Origin: Sparassis latifolia
Taxonomy: Eukaryota > Basidiomycota > Agaricomycetes > Polyporales > Sparassidaceae
Direction of reading: 5' to 3'
Assembly: GCA_018466975.1 (NCBI GenBank)
Contig: CM031558.1
Coordinates: 2,046,001 to 2,110,000 of the forward strand
DNA: 64,000 nt
This document shows positions 24,487 through 36,099 of this stretch, one piece after another. A program made the translations under genes and the position numbers. The notes under the pieces were generated by a model. The model did not search any database and had not been told where the DNA came from. It saw only the letters and a list, made by a program, of their open reading frames with translations. How positions within the stretch are numbered: position 1 is the stretch's first letter; each line of letters opens with the position of its first letter.

Positions 24487-25279
24487 GCACCGCGGGATAA
24501 CAGGGATGCAATTTTCGCAGTCGTTCTCCGAGTTAGCGGTGAGGAGGAGGACGCTACGCCTGTCAAGCTTCTTAGTACATGAATCAACTTCACACCTCGA
24601 CTGAGTAGCACTCACGTCTTTTCAATACCTGTCCAGAACTCGAACGGAACTTTGTACCTCTCTGCAATTAATCGGGACGGGTAAACTTGAAGTAAACTGA
24701 TCGAGTAAGGGAAATTTTGTAAATCGTGACACGAAGCTTGCAGAAAAGACCGAGAGACAAAGCCTCAGTGAAAACAAGGTTTCGTGCTGGTGTCGTGAGT
24801 GGCCCGAGTATGCAGGGAGACAAGGTGTTCTGACAGTCTGTCCTAAGGGTATGTGTTGTGCCGGAGGTCGAGATGACCTTGGCCAAATCACGTGCACTGT
24901 GACGCGCGTCGCGTTTGTCACGATCTCTCACTGTCAAAGTCTGCCTGCATCATGATGTCGTATCCTTTGCTATGATATTATATCGATTCCCTAATTTCCC
25001 CTCCTGTGATTTTGGATTGTGCGTCGATGCTCTCAGATTGTTCTTTCATGCGAAATCATTGCGTCCTTGTCCGTCTCTCTGTGGTATCCATATAGCTGCC
25101 CACGTCCCAGGAAATACTAGACGCGACATGCGTTTCCGATACTCCATGCCCCCACAGTAACAAGACTCAATCACAACCTTGAAACTCGTTTCTGGAGTCT
25201 GCACGGAAAACTTGGCGGACCATCTGCCGCTCAAGGTCAACAATGAGCTAATAGAGGACAAGGAAGGTGCTTACCGTCA
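24487..25279. other. Intergenic between the RUS gene and the secreted-protein relic
   Basis: No gene supported. Near 24890-24925 there is a GC-rich cluster containing CACGTG and overlapping GACGCGCGTCGCG, upstream of the RUS start, which could be regulatory. Confidence 0.4.
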
Positions 25280-25662
25280 CTAGTTGCAAATGTATGTACA
25301 ACAGATCCAGTCATCCTTACAGATCTGCTCGTAAAGTTGCCCTGTGCAACTGACAGTGCCCCGCGACCGACGAGTCTCAACAGCATTGCTGTCCCGAGCT
25401 CCATCAATACAGAAAGGGATGCTCCCGTCGTCCTGCGGATGGAAATTGGGGTCTGTCACGCAGACCCGGCACAAAGAACCACCTGTCTTGCCGCGCCTCC
25501 CCTCGATCCCACCGGTGCTGTCGAGCGTCGGGATCCGTTGCAGCTGTAGTCATTGAACGGAAACGCGACGGTTTTATCGGAGCTCGACGATTGGCTGCTG
25601 GTGCCGTACGCCACACCGCAGTTCATGATGTGGAAGTCGGCCTTTGCGCGTACGGCAAGCAT
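25280..25662 (-). pseudogene. Small secreted cysteine-rich protein, degraded paralogue of the gene at 34981
   Basis: The minus strand starts MLAVRAKADFHIMNCGVAYG and reaches FNDYSCNG, matching TDFHIFNCGEAVG and NQYDCNG of the copy at 34981-35388. The homology then continues in a different frame (CVTDPNFHPQDDGSIPFC against CGTNIDFYPASDGQTIPF) and ends in a Cys-rich tail, ICKDDWICCTYICN. A single frame change is needed between CNG and the second block (near 25500-25530). The upstream signal-peptide region is open but has no ATG before 25662. A lost start plus a frameshift argue for a pseudogene; an assembly error would be the alternative. Confidence 0.55.
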
Positions 25663-26699
25663 AACGCCTGCTGCAAGGAGGCGATGCGGATATGGCCAGT
25701 GATGAATAATTCTGTAGAAGGTTGCGATGCGGATGCTTTAAGCCTAGTCCCTGCGGGTCCATTCGCTGCTCTTTATGTCTCTCCACAGAATCAGTGAATC
25801 AGTATATCCATCGAGCTGCACCCCTCTGTACGAAAGGAGCCCGCTCCTCCAGGACCTCTGTTAGGATGTCGCTGCGTTGACTTGCACTGTTGTGCCAACG
25901 ATCCGGATTAGCCAGATTTGTGAAACATCTAAACTGAGACGAATACAAGTAGCTCCAGATGAGTGCAACTCGTGAATTTTTTTTTCCACCTTTTCTCGCT
26001 AGTACGGTTAACATCAGGCTGGACAGGGGGACACACTCAATCACTCCACGCAGGTAAGTGAGGTAGCCCCTGTCAAGCCCGATTCCTATGCATCGCAAGC
26101 AGGGATAGCGGATCATCGTCTTTTTGTCCTATATCAATGCTGGCCCCCGCCGGATGTCCCTTGATCCAAGTACTGTTCGCATTGCAGGGACTTACTTTCG
26201 TGGGTGAGTCACCTGTGTGAGTTTCAGCAAATCGTCCATGCTTCGTGGCCAATCACGCGTCCATCGCGTCGATTCCCTCCCTCCTTTGTCAAAACACTCA
26301 CTACCCCCTGCGTTCCGCTCTCCTAACTGCTCTCTGGGCATCGGTACAAACTAAGAAACATGAGATGGCTCGCGCTAGGACTTCTATGAAACAATCGGCC
26401 CCAGGAGGACTTGACGAAGCATCATGAGCTCCTGTTGTGCTTTTATTCTCGCCAATCAGGATGTACACCGTACGCAGAGCACGAGCACGAGGCGTCTACA
26501 TGCTCGGAGGTCAATCAATGCCATACAACGGATACTCAGTACGTACTCAGTGCTAAATTTTTCAGTTTTGGAGCCCACGATGGGTCATTCTGGGAGCCTC
26601 GCTCAATGCGCGGTACCGTACTGTAGCCCGTTTGGCCACTGCGGCGAGTATCTGCGCTCGCAGGGACGCGGCGTGACGTGATCAAAATCACGTGGCCGT
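25663..26699. other. Intergenic, no gene supported
   Basis: Only short competing frames on both strands. A T-rich run at about 25978-25986 and repeated ACTCAGTA-like words at about 26536 are the only local features. Nothing protein-like was recognised. Confidence 0.45.
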
Positions 26700-27210
26700 G
26701 CCCGATCGCGCCTGTCAGATTTCGCACTGGCACTGCTGGTGCGAAAAAAAAAACTGTGCGCTGAACAGTTCCCGTGGTTGTTTGCAAACTCGTGCGACGT
26801 CGCATGCAGCGAGCTGGAAGGCTATATAGGCTGTCTGACTGGTTGCAGACCTTGGGACCATCGCCAGCAGCGTCGTTTGCTGGTTGACTGGCTTCAGCCG
26901 AAGAGCCCTGCGGATTATGTGGAACAGATCTGTCTTCCCAAACGCCTGGAAGCTCTATGGCTGTGCTGTCAGGACTTGCTTTTGCTCTTGCTGCTGCCCG
27001 GTATTCGTTCCCTGCTCGAATCCTTAGGGATCCATTATTTCGAGAATGGATGATTGCGCTGCACGGGAAGGTGTACCTTCCACGGCTGGAATATATTGTG
27101 ACGTCACTTACTAACGCTTGATAGAGGCTCATGAAAAGCCTCTGGAGAATGTATGTTCTGCACGTCACACCGAGCGTGTTTAGGAAATATACCCCACGTC
27201 AGTGTTCACT
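26700..27210 (+). pseudogene. Truncated F-box/LRR protein relic
   Basis: The peptide EQFPWLFANSCDVACSELEGY and then LPGIRSLLESLGIHYF align with DQIPWLLAYSRNVALIELEGY and LPAIRSPLESLGVYY of the F-box gene at 36100-37304. DNA similarity continues to the 3' end (GATAGAGGCTCATG...TATGTTCTGC). The N-terminal F-box half is absent, a middle segment is deleted or scrambled, and the frame is interrupted. It is a dead, dispersed copy, on the opposite strand from its relative. Confidence 0.6.
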
Positions 27211-28141
27211 TTATTTGATCGTGTTTTGTTCGTATGCTGAGGCTGGAATTCTCTTGGTAGACTGATTCGCATCTTTTGAACATGTCCTGCTGGCATTTCC
27301 CGCTAGATTGCTGGTAAATTCTGCGGAGAACTTACGGTTCGTCTCAACTCTATTATGTTTTGCCACTTTCTGCTATCCATGTGTCATTTTCGGCCTGGGC
27401 GAAATACTTTTCTGTCTCAGGAACTTGGGGTCTATCTTGCTTCGAAATACAGGCTGTAATTGTGTTGACTAGATTTGACCCGCTCTTCCAAAGACTACCG
27501 CCAGTCCTACAATTCTGCAAGCAGAAGACCAACTTGCATCGTTTCGGGAGGCATGTTATTTGTCCTGACAGCAGCGCTCACTACACATCCCACCCGTTGC
27601 TACCAACCCCGGTCCCACCTCTCTTCTGTAGCATGTGGGTCATTTTTTTCAAATGCCAATTGGGGTTCCCAACGAGACTTTGACAGGCGTGGACATCCGC
27701 GAGTAGTCTCCGTTGTTTGACTCTAATTATACGAAAGTGGATCACAGTCGATCCTCTTCCGGTATAATCCGCGAGGTTCATGTGCACCAAGTCATTTCGT
27801 ACTGCAATATCAGTGCCCTAACATCATCTCACGCTGTTTGACAACGGCGCAGTGAGGGTATAATCTGTTTCTGCAATTACTAGGGTCAGTATTTTATAAG
27901 TATCACGAGAATGACAATACGTGTCGTCATGGGGGAAAACAGTGGAGAATGTGGGAGTAACGTAAAAGATAGTGCTACATGAATGTACATAGCCGTGCTG
28001 AAATCATCTCGATGAAATATACCGAACGAGAAACAGATTCTGAATGCAATGCGAAAGCAGATTAGCAAGAACAAAGTTTCAAAGTTCAGAGACAGCGTCG
28101 TCCACGCAACGTTCCATTCAGCAGCGAGCGAACCGATGTTA
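27211..28141. other. Intergenic, AT-rich, no gene supported
   Basis: Low-complexity T-rich and mixed sequence with short frames only. It probably includes the 3' flank of the Ser/Pro-rich gene. Confidence 0.45.
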
Positions 28142-31000
28142 TCAGTAGTCCAAGAAGGCCATCTCACTCAGACGACGGCTCTCCTCATCCTGAATGCGAC
28201 CCGCCTCCAGCAGAATGGTCGCACGATCGTGCATGGTCGGGCTGAGGGCCTGCCGCGGTGGGCTGAGCATGTCCTTGGGGCGCGCCGGCCTCAGGCCCAC
28301 ACCTACCGTCCGGCTCCTGTCTTTCCGCCCATATGCAGAGGGGGGACACGATGTCTGAGGTGGAACAGAGGAGGTTGGAGCAGTATTGGAGGAGGCGCTG
28401 ACGTCCAGAGTGGAAGTGGAGATGCGTACAGTCTGCTTTGGGCGGAATTGCAGTTTCGACGAGAATTTGCGCAGGCTGAGCATTGACTTGGACGGACGTG
28501 GTGCTCGTGGGGGCATCAACTGCGGAAGCCACGGGTTAGCATCATATTTGAATTGACAGTGTGCAAATAGCGTACATCGTTGTTCACGTGGGGCTTCTTG
28601 CCGAACATTCCCAAGGTAATTGACTTGCGCCTCTCCTTGTCAGCCGTGAGGGTATGTTGGGGGGCCAACAAGGGCGAAGATGCTGCGAAGTCCGGCAAGC
28701 AACCAGATCCGTCATCTTCGATGGGCGACTCCACGATCACAGTCGCATCGAACTTTTTCTCCGCCCCTGATCGTTGCTGTACGCCTAAGTCGAACGGCCT
28801 CGTGCGCGAATGGTGATGGTTCTCCAACGAATGAGAGAGGGTTGTGGGTGTCGTGACGGAGGCAGAAGCGCCGGAAGACGACACAGTACGTGTGGGCGAG
28901 AGTGCCGGGAGGGTCGTCGTCTTACTCCGGTTCTGGCTTCCTGAGCTTGGACTTGGAGACGATAGTGGTGGGGCTGCGCTGCTCGGAAGATGGGCCACTG
29001 TTGCTGAGCGACCTCGTGCGGACGTTGGCTGTGGTGTGAGCGAGTGTGGATCTTGCGTACGGAGTGGATCGGAACGAGAAACAGACAGCGTGATCGCTGG
29101 AGCAGGTGACGAACACGACTTTACAGAAGACGATGGGCTGGGAGGCTGAGACGGCATTGTAATGATAATCGGAGCCGGCTTGTCCCTCCTCTTCAATGGC
29201 GTTCCACGGGGCGTATTCGCCACAGTCATCGCATGCACGTTGATAGACGACGTCTGCTCAGCTCCAGACGATGACTCGAAGGACAACACAGAAATCGGCG
29301 TCGGCGACTTGGACGACTCATCCAGCCAGCGCGAGACCTTCTGCGTCATATCACTAGACACGCTCCGAGGTGGTGTGAGTACTCTAACTGCGGGCCTTGG
29401 CACAGCTACGTCGGGGGACTGGGGATCGATACTCACGGAGGAAGGAGGGGCAGGGAGCTCCTTGCCCGTGTTGGCGGAACCCGGAACCCCGCGTCTTTCT
29501 CTATCTGCATCCTCTTGCTCGAGTAGTGCAGGCGCATGCGCAACCATTTGCAGCTCCTCGGGGATCGAGTCGACCGGGTAGACCTCACACTCTGCCCGGC
29601 TAGGCGTCAGAAGCGGCGTATCATGCATCCCGACGAACGTCGCGCGCGACGGTGACACGGAGGTATTGATCCTGTAGTTGTCGCGAGAGGGGAAGGCAAA
29701 GCCGTGATCGAGACTTCCGCGCTCCTGAGCGTGCACGATGTCCGGGCGGTTGCGCACGAGCCACGCCTCGCGTATCTTCTTCGCCTCCGACTCCTCCTCG
29801 CTGTCCCCGCTCGAATCTGAGTGGCGCTCGCGCGGCTCGGACGCGAGCACCGCACGCCGCCGGTCGAGTTCGCGCTCTTGCTCGCTGAGTGGGACCATGT
29901 ACCCATGTGCGTCCTTGTATGGGTGAGGGACTGCGGGTATGAGACCCCGCGCCCGCAGGGCCGCCTGCCGCTGCTCGGGCGAGACAAATGAATTCGTGAG
30001 GGTGGTTGGCCGGGGGGCCTTCGGCATCGATGGCAGGCGCGACGTCATTTTGCGGGTATGCGCCGCGCTTGGCGCGCTAGCGTCTGAGGCATGGGTAGGG
30101 GACCGCAGTTTGGTCGTTAAACGCTTCAACATGCCTGCACCGTGATGTGCGCGGGACGCGGGCTGTTGTGCGGAAGGAGGACTAGGCATCCCCGTACTCG
30201 TCGTCGGAGAGTCTGACGGGAGAGGGGATGTTGGCTGCTGCGAACGCTTGGTCATCCTGAAGAGAATATAAGCATTCGCACCATAGGGGAAAGCAAATCT
30301 AAAGTGAGGTTCTTCAGGGTAACCTGCACTGAGAAAATACAGTACTTTCGCCGCAAGGTGGGAAATTGGAAGTACAGTGATACAAATGAGAGACAGGCGT
30401 GCACAGGAGGGCACATGTATATGCCAAGAGAAGAATAAACCAACCTGCACTCGTCATCATTGCCAGCATCTGTCAATGCCGCGATCGCGATCGCGGCCGG
30501 TTTATTTCCGTGGGGGAGGCGCATTGCGTCGCCCATATGCAAAAGTTGGCTCGATGCATCGCCCCTGGGGCGAGTCTGCACTCTGTGGGAAGGAAGCTGT
30601 CAGCAACTGAGCGCAACACACTGGATGGGGATAGGGTTCAAGGCGCCAGAACTACCATGGCAGTTCTCGCGAATCCGTCGAGCGGAATAACAGGTTGTAA
30701 GTTTTTTTGGAAATCGCACGAAAAAATTTCCAAAAACATAAGATGCAGCCGGCTGCACAGTGGAGAAGAGAAAAGACGATAAACGAGGAAGAGAACTGAC
30801 TTGCTGAACTTCTCCTGGTCTTGAGCGCAGGCTGCTGCGCTGGATGGCAGGGTCTCGATCGGGGTCGGGGTGTGCGAGTCTGCTCCATGGGCAGAATCCA
30901 GAACAGCTCCACCACGTCTTACATCTTGGGCTCGTAGATCGACGCTATGGGCAGCGGCGTTTGGCTGTGGTGCAGTCTTGCCAGCGGCAACGCGTGCCAT
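28142..31000 (-). CDS. Ser/Pro-rich protein of unknown function
   Basis: The firm part is 30255-28576 plus 28519-28142, joined by a 56-nt GTACGC...CAG intron (685 aa). It is highly Ser/Pro/Thr-rich and probably disordered, with basic patches (MLKRLTTKLRSP; SMLSLRKFSSKLQF), an acidic run (DSEEESEAKK) and many SP/TP sites expected of a phosphorylated scaffold or signalling protein. The ATG at 30255 sits directly behind a splice-acceptor-like TTCTCTTCAG, so two upstream exons (31000-30801 and 30582-30445) may belong: their phases agree, the donors are GTCAGT and GTTGGT, and the ATG at 31000 has a good context (CCAAAATGG). The extended model is 798 aa, at the cost of a 188-nt intron. No catalytic motif was recognised. 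Confidence 0.7.
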
Positions 31001-34000
31001 TTTGGTTCCGTACGCGCAGGCTGTTCGAGGAATCAGAGTGTGTAGTTGATGTTACCGATGAAATGAAATGGAGAAAGTAATACGGCGAAAGACTTGAATA
31101 AGGGACGTCGTCTGGTCGTCCGAATAATTGCGGAAATGACTGGTATCAGTGGCGGGAGATCAACCAGGCTGAGACGAGTCTCGGAAGAGTCGCGCCTGCC
31201 TCGCTGTTCCTCGACGAGATGGAGAGGTGAAAAAGAGGGAAGGGAAGAGACATCGGCACATGTTGGGCCTGAATTTATGTCAGTGCAACCGAGGGACAAG
31301 ACGACCACCTGAGGCGGATCGCGCATGGTCCATCTCCGGTGGTCCCATTCAATGAGGCCTAGATTCAGAATTGAAGATTCAAATCAACCTATAATATTAG
31401 GCCCGCGGGGTCCTTCCGCCGCCATGACGGTCGAAAACCTCCCAAACTAGGGAGTAAGCTACTTATATGTCAGGGCGCCCAGCAAGGACCCCGAAGAGAC
31501 ACTCGTGGTGGCGCTGCTTCCGTCCCGACTCAGCTGACGCTCGATGCACTCGCGGTTGTTCAGGTGCTGATCCATATGCGACCCAGAGAGGCCACATTTT
31601 TAACTCCGTCGCAATGCATCACCAACAATGCGGATTAGTCGCAGCTCTTCTCCGATACTACGTGTTATTCTGTGTCGGTGAAGACAGCTAGGAACCAAAC
31701 GGGCGAGCGTCCGCCGCGGATGCTCGCAGCGCTTGACGCGGGGACTCCTGAACATGACATTGATTGCAGCATCGAAGTTGTCAACCGCAATTTCCCACCT
31801 TCGGCATCTAATCGGTAACACCGACCGTATGGCCATGAGGCGTCTTTGTGGGTGTGCCAGTGGCTTTTGTCGACTTCGGCCAAAATGTGGTCGAAGAGAC
31901 CAACGATCAAATGGTGCGCACACCACCGCAACATGAATTCACAAAGCTAGATGCCTCTTGCCGAGCGACACATCCAATTGTGTCCCTCTTCAGAGCACCC
32001 AAAATCTCCAGGACCACGTCAGCAGAAGGCATCGTTCGTTCCTGAGGCCTGCTCTTCCATGTCTCAGCACATATCATATTATCGAACACCTTATCTTTTG
32101 ACGCCTGATATATGACCTATGTTCTTTGCTCGCCCTTGTCCGCCCTTTGCGCGCGATCTCTTGAAGCTGTCTTCTCGCTCTGGCACCAGTCGGTTCCTCG
32201 TTCTGAACACTGTTCTATCTGCTGATTGGGCGGATGGTACCGTGTATCTGTTTCACTGTAATCATGCCCGTTCTTCTTCTATCCGCTGATTGGAGCGGAT
32301 GGTAAACCGTATCTGTTTCTCTGTAATCATGCCCGGCCTTCCAACGCCTCGACTCTCATCCACGAATCATCGCTCTGTTTGTGCGGCTCAGGCTTTTCTG
32401 TTTTGGCCGTAGAGGCTCCCACATGTAGATGCCATCAATGTTCGAGGCATCGATTCATTGTGCATGCAGTCCCAGCGGTGAACATTTCACCGCATCTCAG
32501 CCAGTAACATCGGGTTTAGAGCGCCTGCTATGGCAGTGTCAAGGTTAGTCCGCGAACCGTGCGACGGCTCGGGACTGTATGCTCGAAAAATCTTTCGAAC
32601 TCGCTCTGGTTCCTGGGCTTCCTTGTTGGGATGCTATGCAAAGGTGAACTTGTACCTATCGTTGCTCATGGCAGACGAGTGAGAATGCCCACTTCTTGTC
32701 TGCAGATTGAAAAAATGTGCGTTTGTCAAAGCTACATGTTGCCTCGAAATCTTCATGTATTGACGCGTTCTGCGCACCATATTGGAGAACGTGTTTCGAC
32801 GTTGCAACTCGTACAATGTCAATTTCAGTCGTCACATATGACAGCTGGACTATGTGCTTGACGCACTCGCCCACACTCTTACTCCAAGCTACAGTTCGCA
32901 TGTTAAACTTATCGGGGAATAAGTTGGTACCTTACTTTAGTTCTTCCGTAACAGACCGACAATGTTCACAGGACAACCTTCGCTTTGGCGCTCGTCGTGG
33001 AGCTCACCTTTGACGCTGACTGGTGCGTCCCCGAACAGTCTTCAAATTACAAGTACTGAACCAACATTGTCCATATCATTGCGTCACATCGTATTGCACA
33101 GGCCTGCTTTAGCGCTCTTACACATCTTTAACTTCTGGGTGATGCTGTTCGAAATCTAATGACGTGCATTGTGCACCGAGCTCCAGGATAATGCGCATAC
33201 ATTGACGAACGCCAAGACTGGTATTCAAACTTCTGCGGGCGCACAGCCAATGCTGACAGGGAGCTCAAGCCGCAGTTCATGGCAGCTTCGAGGTTGATAA
33301 GCTAGAAGTTCGGCAGCTCAAGCTGAGCTGTGCCTAATTCGCTTGTACGTCTACCTCAGAGTTCCGTTGCCATGCAGTGTGAGATATGAGATGCGAAGCA
33401 AGTCATCGGCGCGTGCACGAGTCGTGACATGGCTTGTCCACATGAGCCTCGCGGGACGCGCCCGTCATGTGGCTGGTATTTGAATCAGTGGCAAAGGACC
33501 TCACGCATGGTCCAGAAGGGATGTTGCTTAGGGATGCAGATAATGGGCGGAAACGACAGCGCCGCATGTGGATTTCGAGGTGACGAGAGCTCGGATACAT
33601 ACACTGATGTTCCATGCAGCCAGTTATAGGCACCAAATCTCGTAGGAAAAAGGGGTACTATCGAGCGGGGAATGTGTGATTGTGCCCTTGTTCCATACAC
33701 CTTGCAGACCGTGCGAAGCCTTTATCGACGGGTAGTGGCTAGCATTTGACTTCCCTCATTTCCCCAGACAACAGCAGCGAAAAGTGCGTACCTCTGACCA
33801 TGCAATCGCAGCTTGCCCACAATAATCGAGTCCTCAGAGATAGTCTAAGCCTTTAGCTGAACTCCTGCCAAAACTGCTATCGTACCCAGGGTACGCCAGA
33901 GTGATGGAAATTTAACCAGGATATCCATTGACAAGAGCGACCATTTTCAAAGCTTCCCGACGTATCGCGCCTTGCGAATTCTACGGAGATGCAGATAGGC

Positions 34001-34890
34001 CCACATATTCCGCCGGCTCATCGACCAGAGGCTAATTGGAATTTGGTACTACATTTTCAGAGCACCAGCGCTTCGGAGGTTACAGAGCTTGAAGGCAGTG
34101 AGCCAAGCATTGCTCGAACGCTACCGCTTCATAACGGAATCACGGCCACACTCCTCACGCATTTCCATGTGGTGGAAGGTGAAGTCGTAAAGGCGCTAGA
34201 TACCGTGCCAGGGAGTGGTCGACTTTTGAGCGGACGCACTCTCGGGGAGTCGGACCGTGTTCATAGACGCAGTTGGAATGACACCAATCGGTTCGCGGAA
34301 CCTTCAATATCTTTCAGGCAAACTCATTGACATCAGTCGCCGCTAGCTTTTAATTATTCTTGTACATGTCTCCCCAGCGCCACTGGCAGTGGCAATACTG
34401 CAAACAACACTTCAGTCGCAAGAGTTTCTCAAGCACAGATATGTACTGGCAGTCCGCATACTAGTAGCGTTGCGGACCTTGACACATTTGTAACGGTACG
34501 TGCACCGTCCACTCCCTGCAATGGCGCTCTACCGATGTTGGCATGCGATGCAATAGCGGGTGCCTTTGATCTTGCCCTAGGCTACTAGCGACCAGGCGCT
34601 CAGAGGTCGCCAAGCAGAACTAGTTCTACGTTTCGATGGGGCTACACACTGGTCATCGAGCTGGTCTTTGTCGATCCTGACTGCCTGTTCGACTTCGCTG
34701 TACTATTGCAGAGGTTACCTAGAGAGTATCTACGACGAGCGGTGGTAAGGAAGCCACTGATGTGGCGACCTAACTTGAATGACGCCGGGACCCGAGAACT
34801 TTGGCACATCCAATAAGCTCATGCGATCCCGCACCTCAGGCCTATCAAGCTGCTTACCTTCGGCACCGCTGATATCCCTATGTCGATGGA
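31001..34890. other. Gene-poor stretch
   Basis: Nearly 4 kb without a supportable gene. Frames are short and equally distributed over the strands, with no domain signatures. It holds a two-copy tandem repeat (32214-32335) and a 10-bp inverted repeat (about 31406-31416 and 31484-31494, CGGGGTCCTT and complement). Frames near 32656-32901 (-) and 33989-34330 (+) look weakly protein-like but match nothing. Confidence 0.45.
32214..32335. repeat. Two-copy imperfect tandem repeat, about 63 bp unit
   Basis: Each copy runs from TCTAT(C/T)(T/C)GCTGATTGG through CGGATGGTA and TATCTGTTTC to TGTAATCATGCCCG. The copies differ by a few substitutions and small indels. No coding role seen. Confidence 0.65.
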
Positions 34891-34894
34891 TTGG

Positions 34895-34901
34895 TATAAA
34901 A
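34895..34901 (+). promoter_or_regulatory. TATA box of the secreted-protein gene
   Basis: TATAAAA lies 80 bp upstream of the ATG at 34981, the spacing expected for a core promoter with a short 5' UTR. Confidence 0.5.
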
Positions 34902-34980
34902 CACGACCACAATTTCCTATTGAAAAGTCGATGTATATTCTCCAGCATATGTGTTTCAGTCCTGCGACGCCGATCCATCA

Positions 34981-35388
34981 ATGCTCTCTCTCAAATTCTC
35001 CCAGGCTCTTCCCACGACGCTCGTGGTGGCTCTGCTACTTGCTTCACCCGCCAATACTGATTTCCACATCTTCAACTGTGGGGAGGCAGTAGGCGCCGGC
35101 AGCCAGTTATACAACAACGGCGAGGAGATCGCAGTCCCGTCCAACCAGTACGACTGCAACGGGGCAGAGAACGCGCCTGTCTTCAACGGCACTAATATTA
35201 ATGGCGTGTCCGATGAGTCGCCCCAGTATGGGTCGTTCTCCATCACCAACTTCTGCGGCACGAATATCGACTTTTATCCCGCTAGCGACGGCCAGACGAT
35301 CCCCTTCTACATCAGTGCCGGCGACGGGACGGTCCAGGGCACGTGTTACCCAGGGAGCGGCGACAAGATGTCTTGCGTTGTTCTATGA
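34981..35388 (+). CDS. Small secreted cysteine-containing protein
   Basis: 135 aa from a single exon. The N-terminus is a signal peptide: MLSLKFSQ, then a hydrophobic core (TTLVVALLLASPA) and a likely cleavage site before DFHIFNCG. The mature part is acidic and Gly/Asn-rich with spaced cysteines (FNCGEA, YDCNG, NFCGTN, GTCYPG, MSCVV). I chose the ATG at 34981 over the in-frame one at 34951 because it starts the signal peptide and sits properly behind the TATA box. No known effector, hydrophobin or killer-toxin family is recognised. A degraded paralogue lies at 25280-25662. Directly after the stop, another frame encodes YELYCSDNCICYSCICD, which matches the in-frame tail of that paralogue, so the C-terminus here may have been shortened by a frameshift. 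Confidence 0.7.
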   Translation: MLSLKFSQALPTTLVVALLLASPANTDFHIFNCGEAVGAGSQLYNNGEEIAVPSNQYDCNGAENAPVFNGTNINGVSDESPQYGSFSITNFCGTNIDFYPASDGQTIPFYISAGDGTVQGTCYPGSGDKMSCVVL

Positions 35389-35437
35389 GCTTTACTGCTC
35401 AGACAACTGCATCTGCTATTCCTGCATCTGCGACTGA

Positions 35438-36099
35438 GTGAGTCTGTTAACACTTTCTCGACCGGTTTGCTTGCTCTCGAGACGATTTCCTACGTTGCGT
35501 GCACTTCAGGGGATCAACGTGAGGTGCTTCAATATTTGCGCTCCAGTGGATACTAGATAAAGTGGGTTGAGTTCGGAGGAGTTGTTCGTCGAGGGAAGCG
35601 GAAAGCATGTAGGAGCTGTGGTGATTCTCTGTACCGTTGTATCGTTGGAAAGTACTTGAGAATGGACATAGGCACACAGTGTATAATCTGGATATTATGG
35701 ATCTGCTTGACTCTCTCGCGCTGTAGCAATCACGACGATAGAGAGCCTGGTATTATTCTAGAGGAATTTCAATAGCACCGATTCAATGTCCAAGGGTAAG
35801 CATTTCCAACAATCAGTAGTAGTCTACAGAATGAATACGAGAGTCCTTACGAGCCGTAGATACCTATGACATTCGCTGAAACCAAAAAAAAATCAGAAAC
35901 GAGCAGTGCGGCGGCGAGTGTAGGAAACAGGGGAATCAGGGGATGATAATATGTCTTAATTGAACCGCGCCCAGCTCTGCGCAGGATTTTCTAATAACCA
36001 TCCATCTAGTCATCAGGATACGCACAGACGATGCGAGCAATCGGTCTACCAACAAAATTATAATCACAGCCTACCGCCAAAGGACAGTAAGGCCAACAC
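35438..36099. other. Intergenic between convergent genes
   Basis: AT-leaning sequence with no gene. It separates the secreted-protein gene (+) from the F-box gene (-). Confidence 0.45.

Noticed and set aside
30638..31000. Independent 120-aa gene on the minus strand
   Set aside because: Better explained as the first exon of the Ser/Pro-rich gene; its 3' part reads through an intron-like AT-rich stretch.
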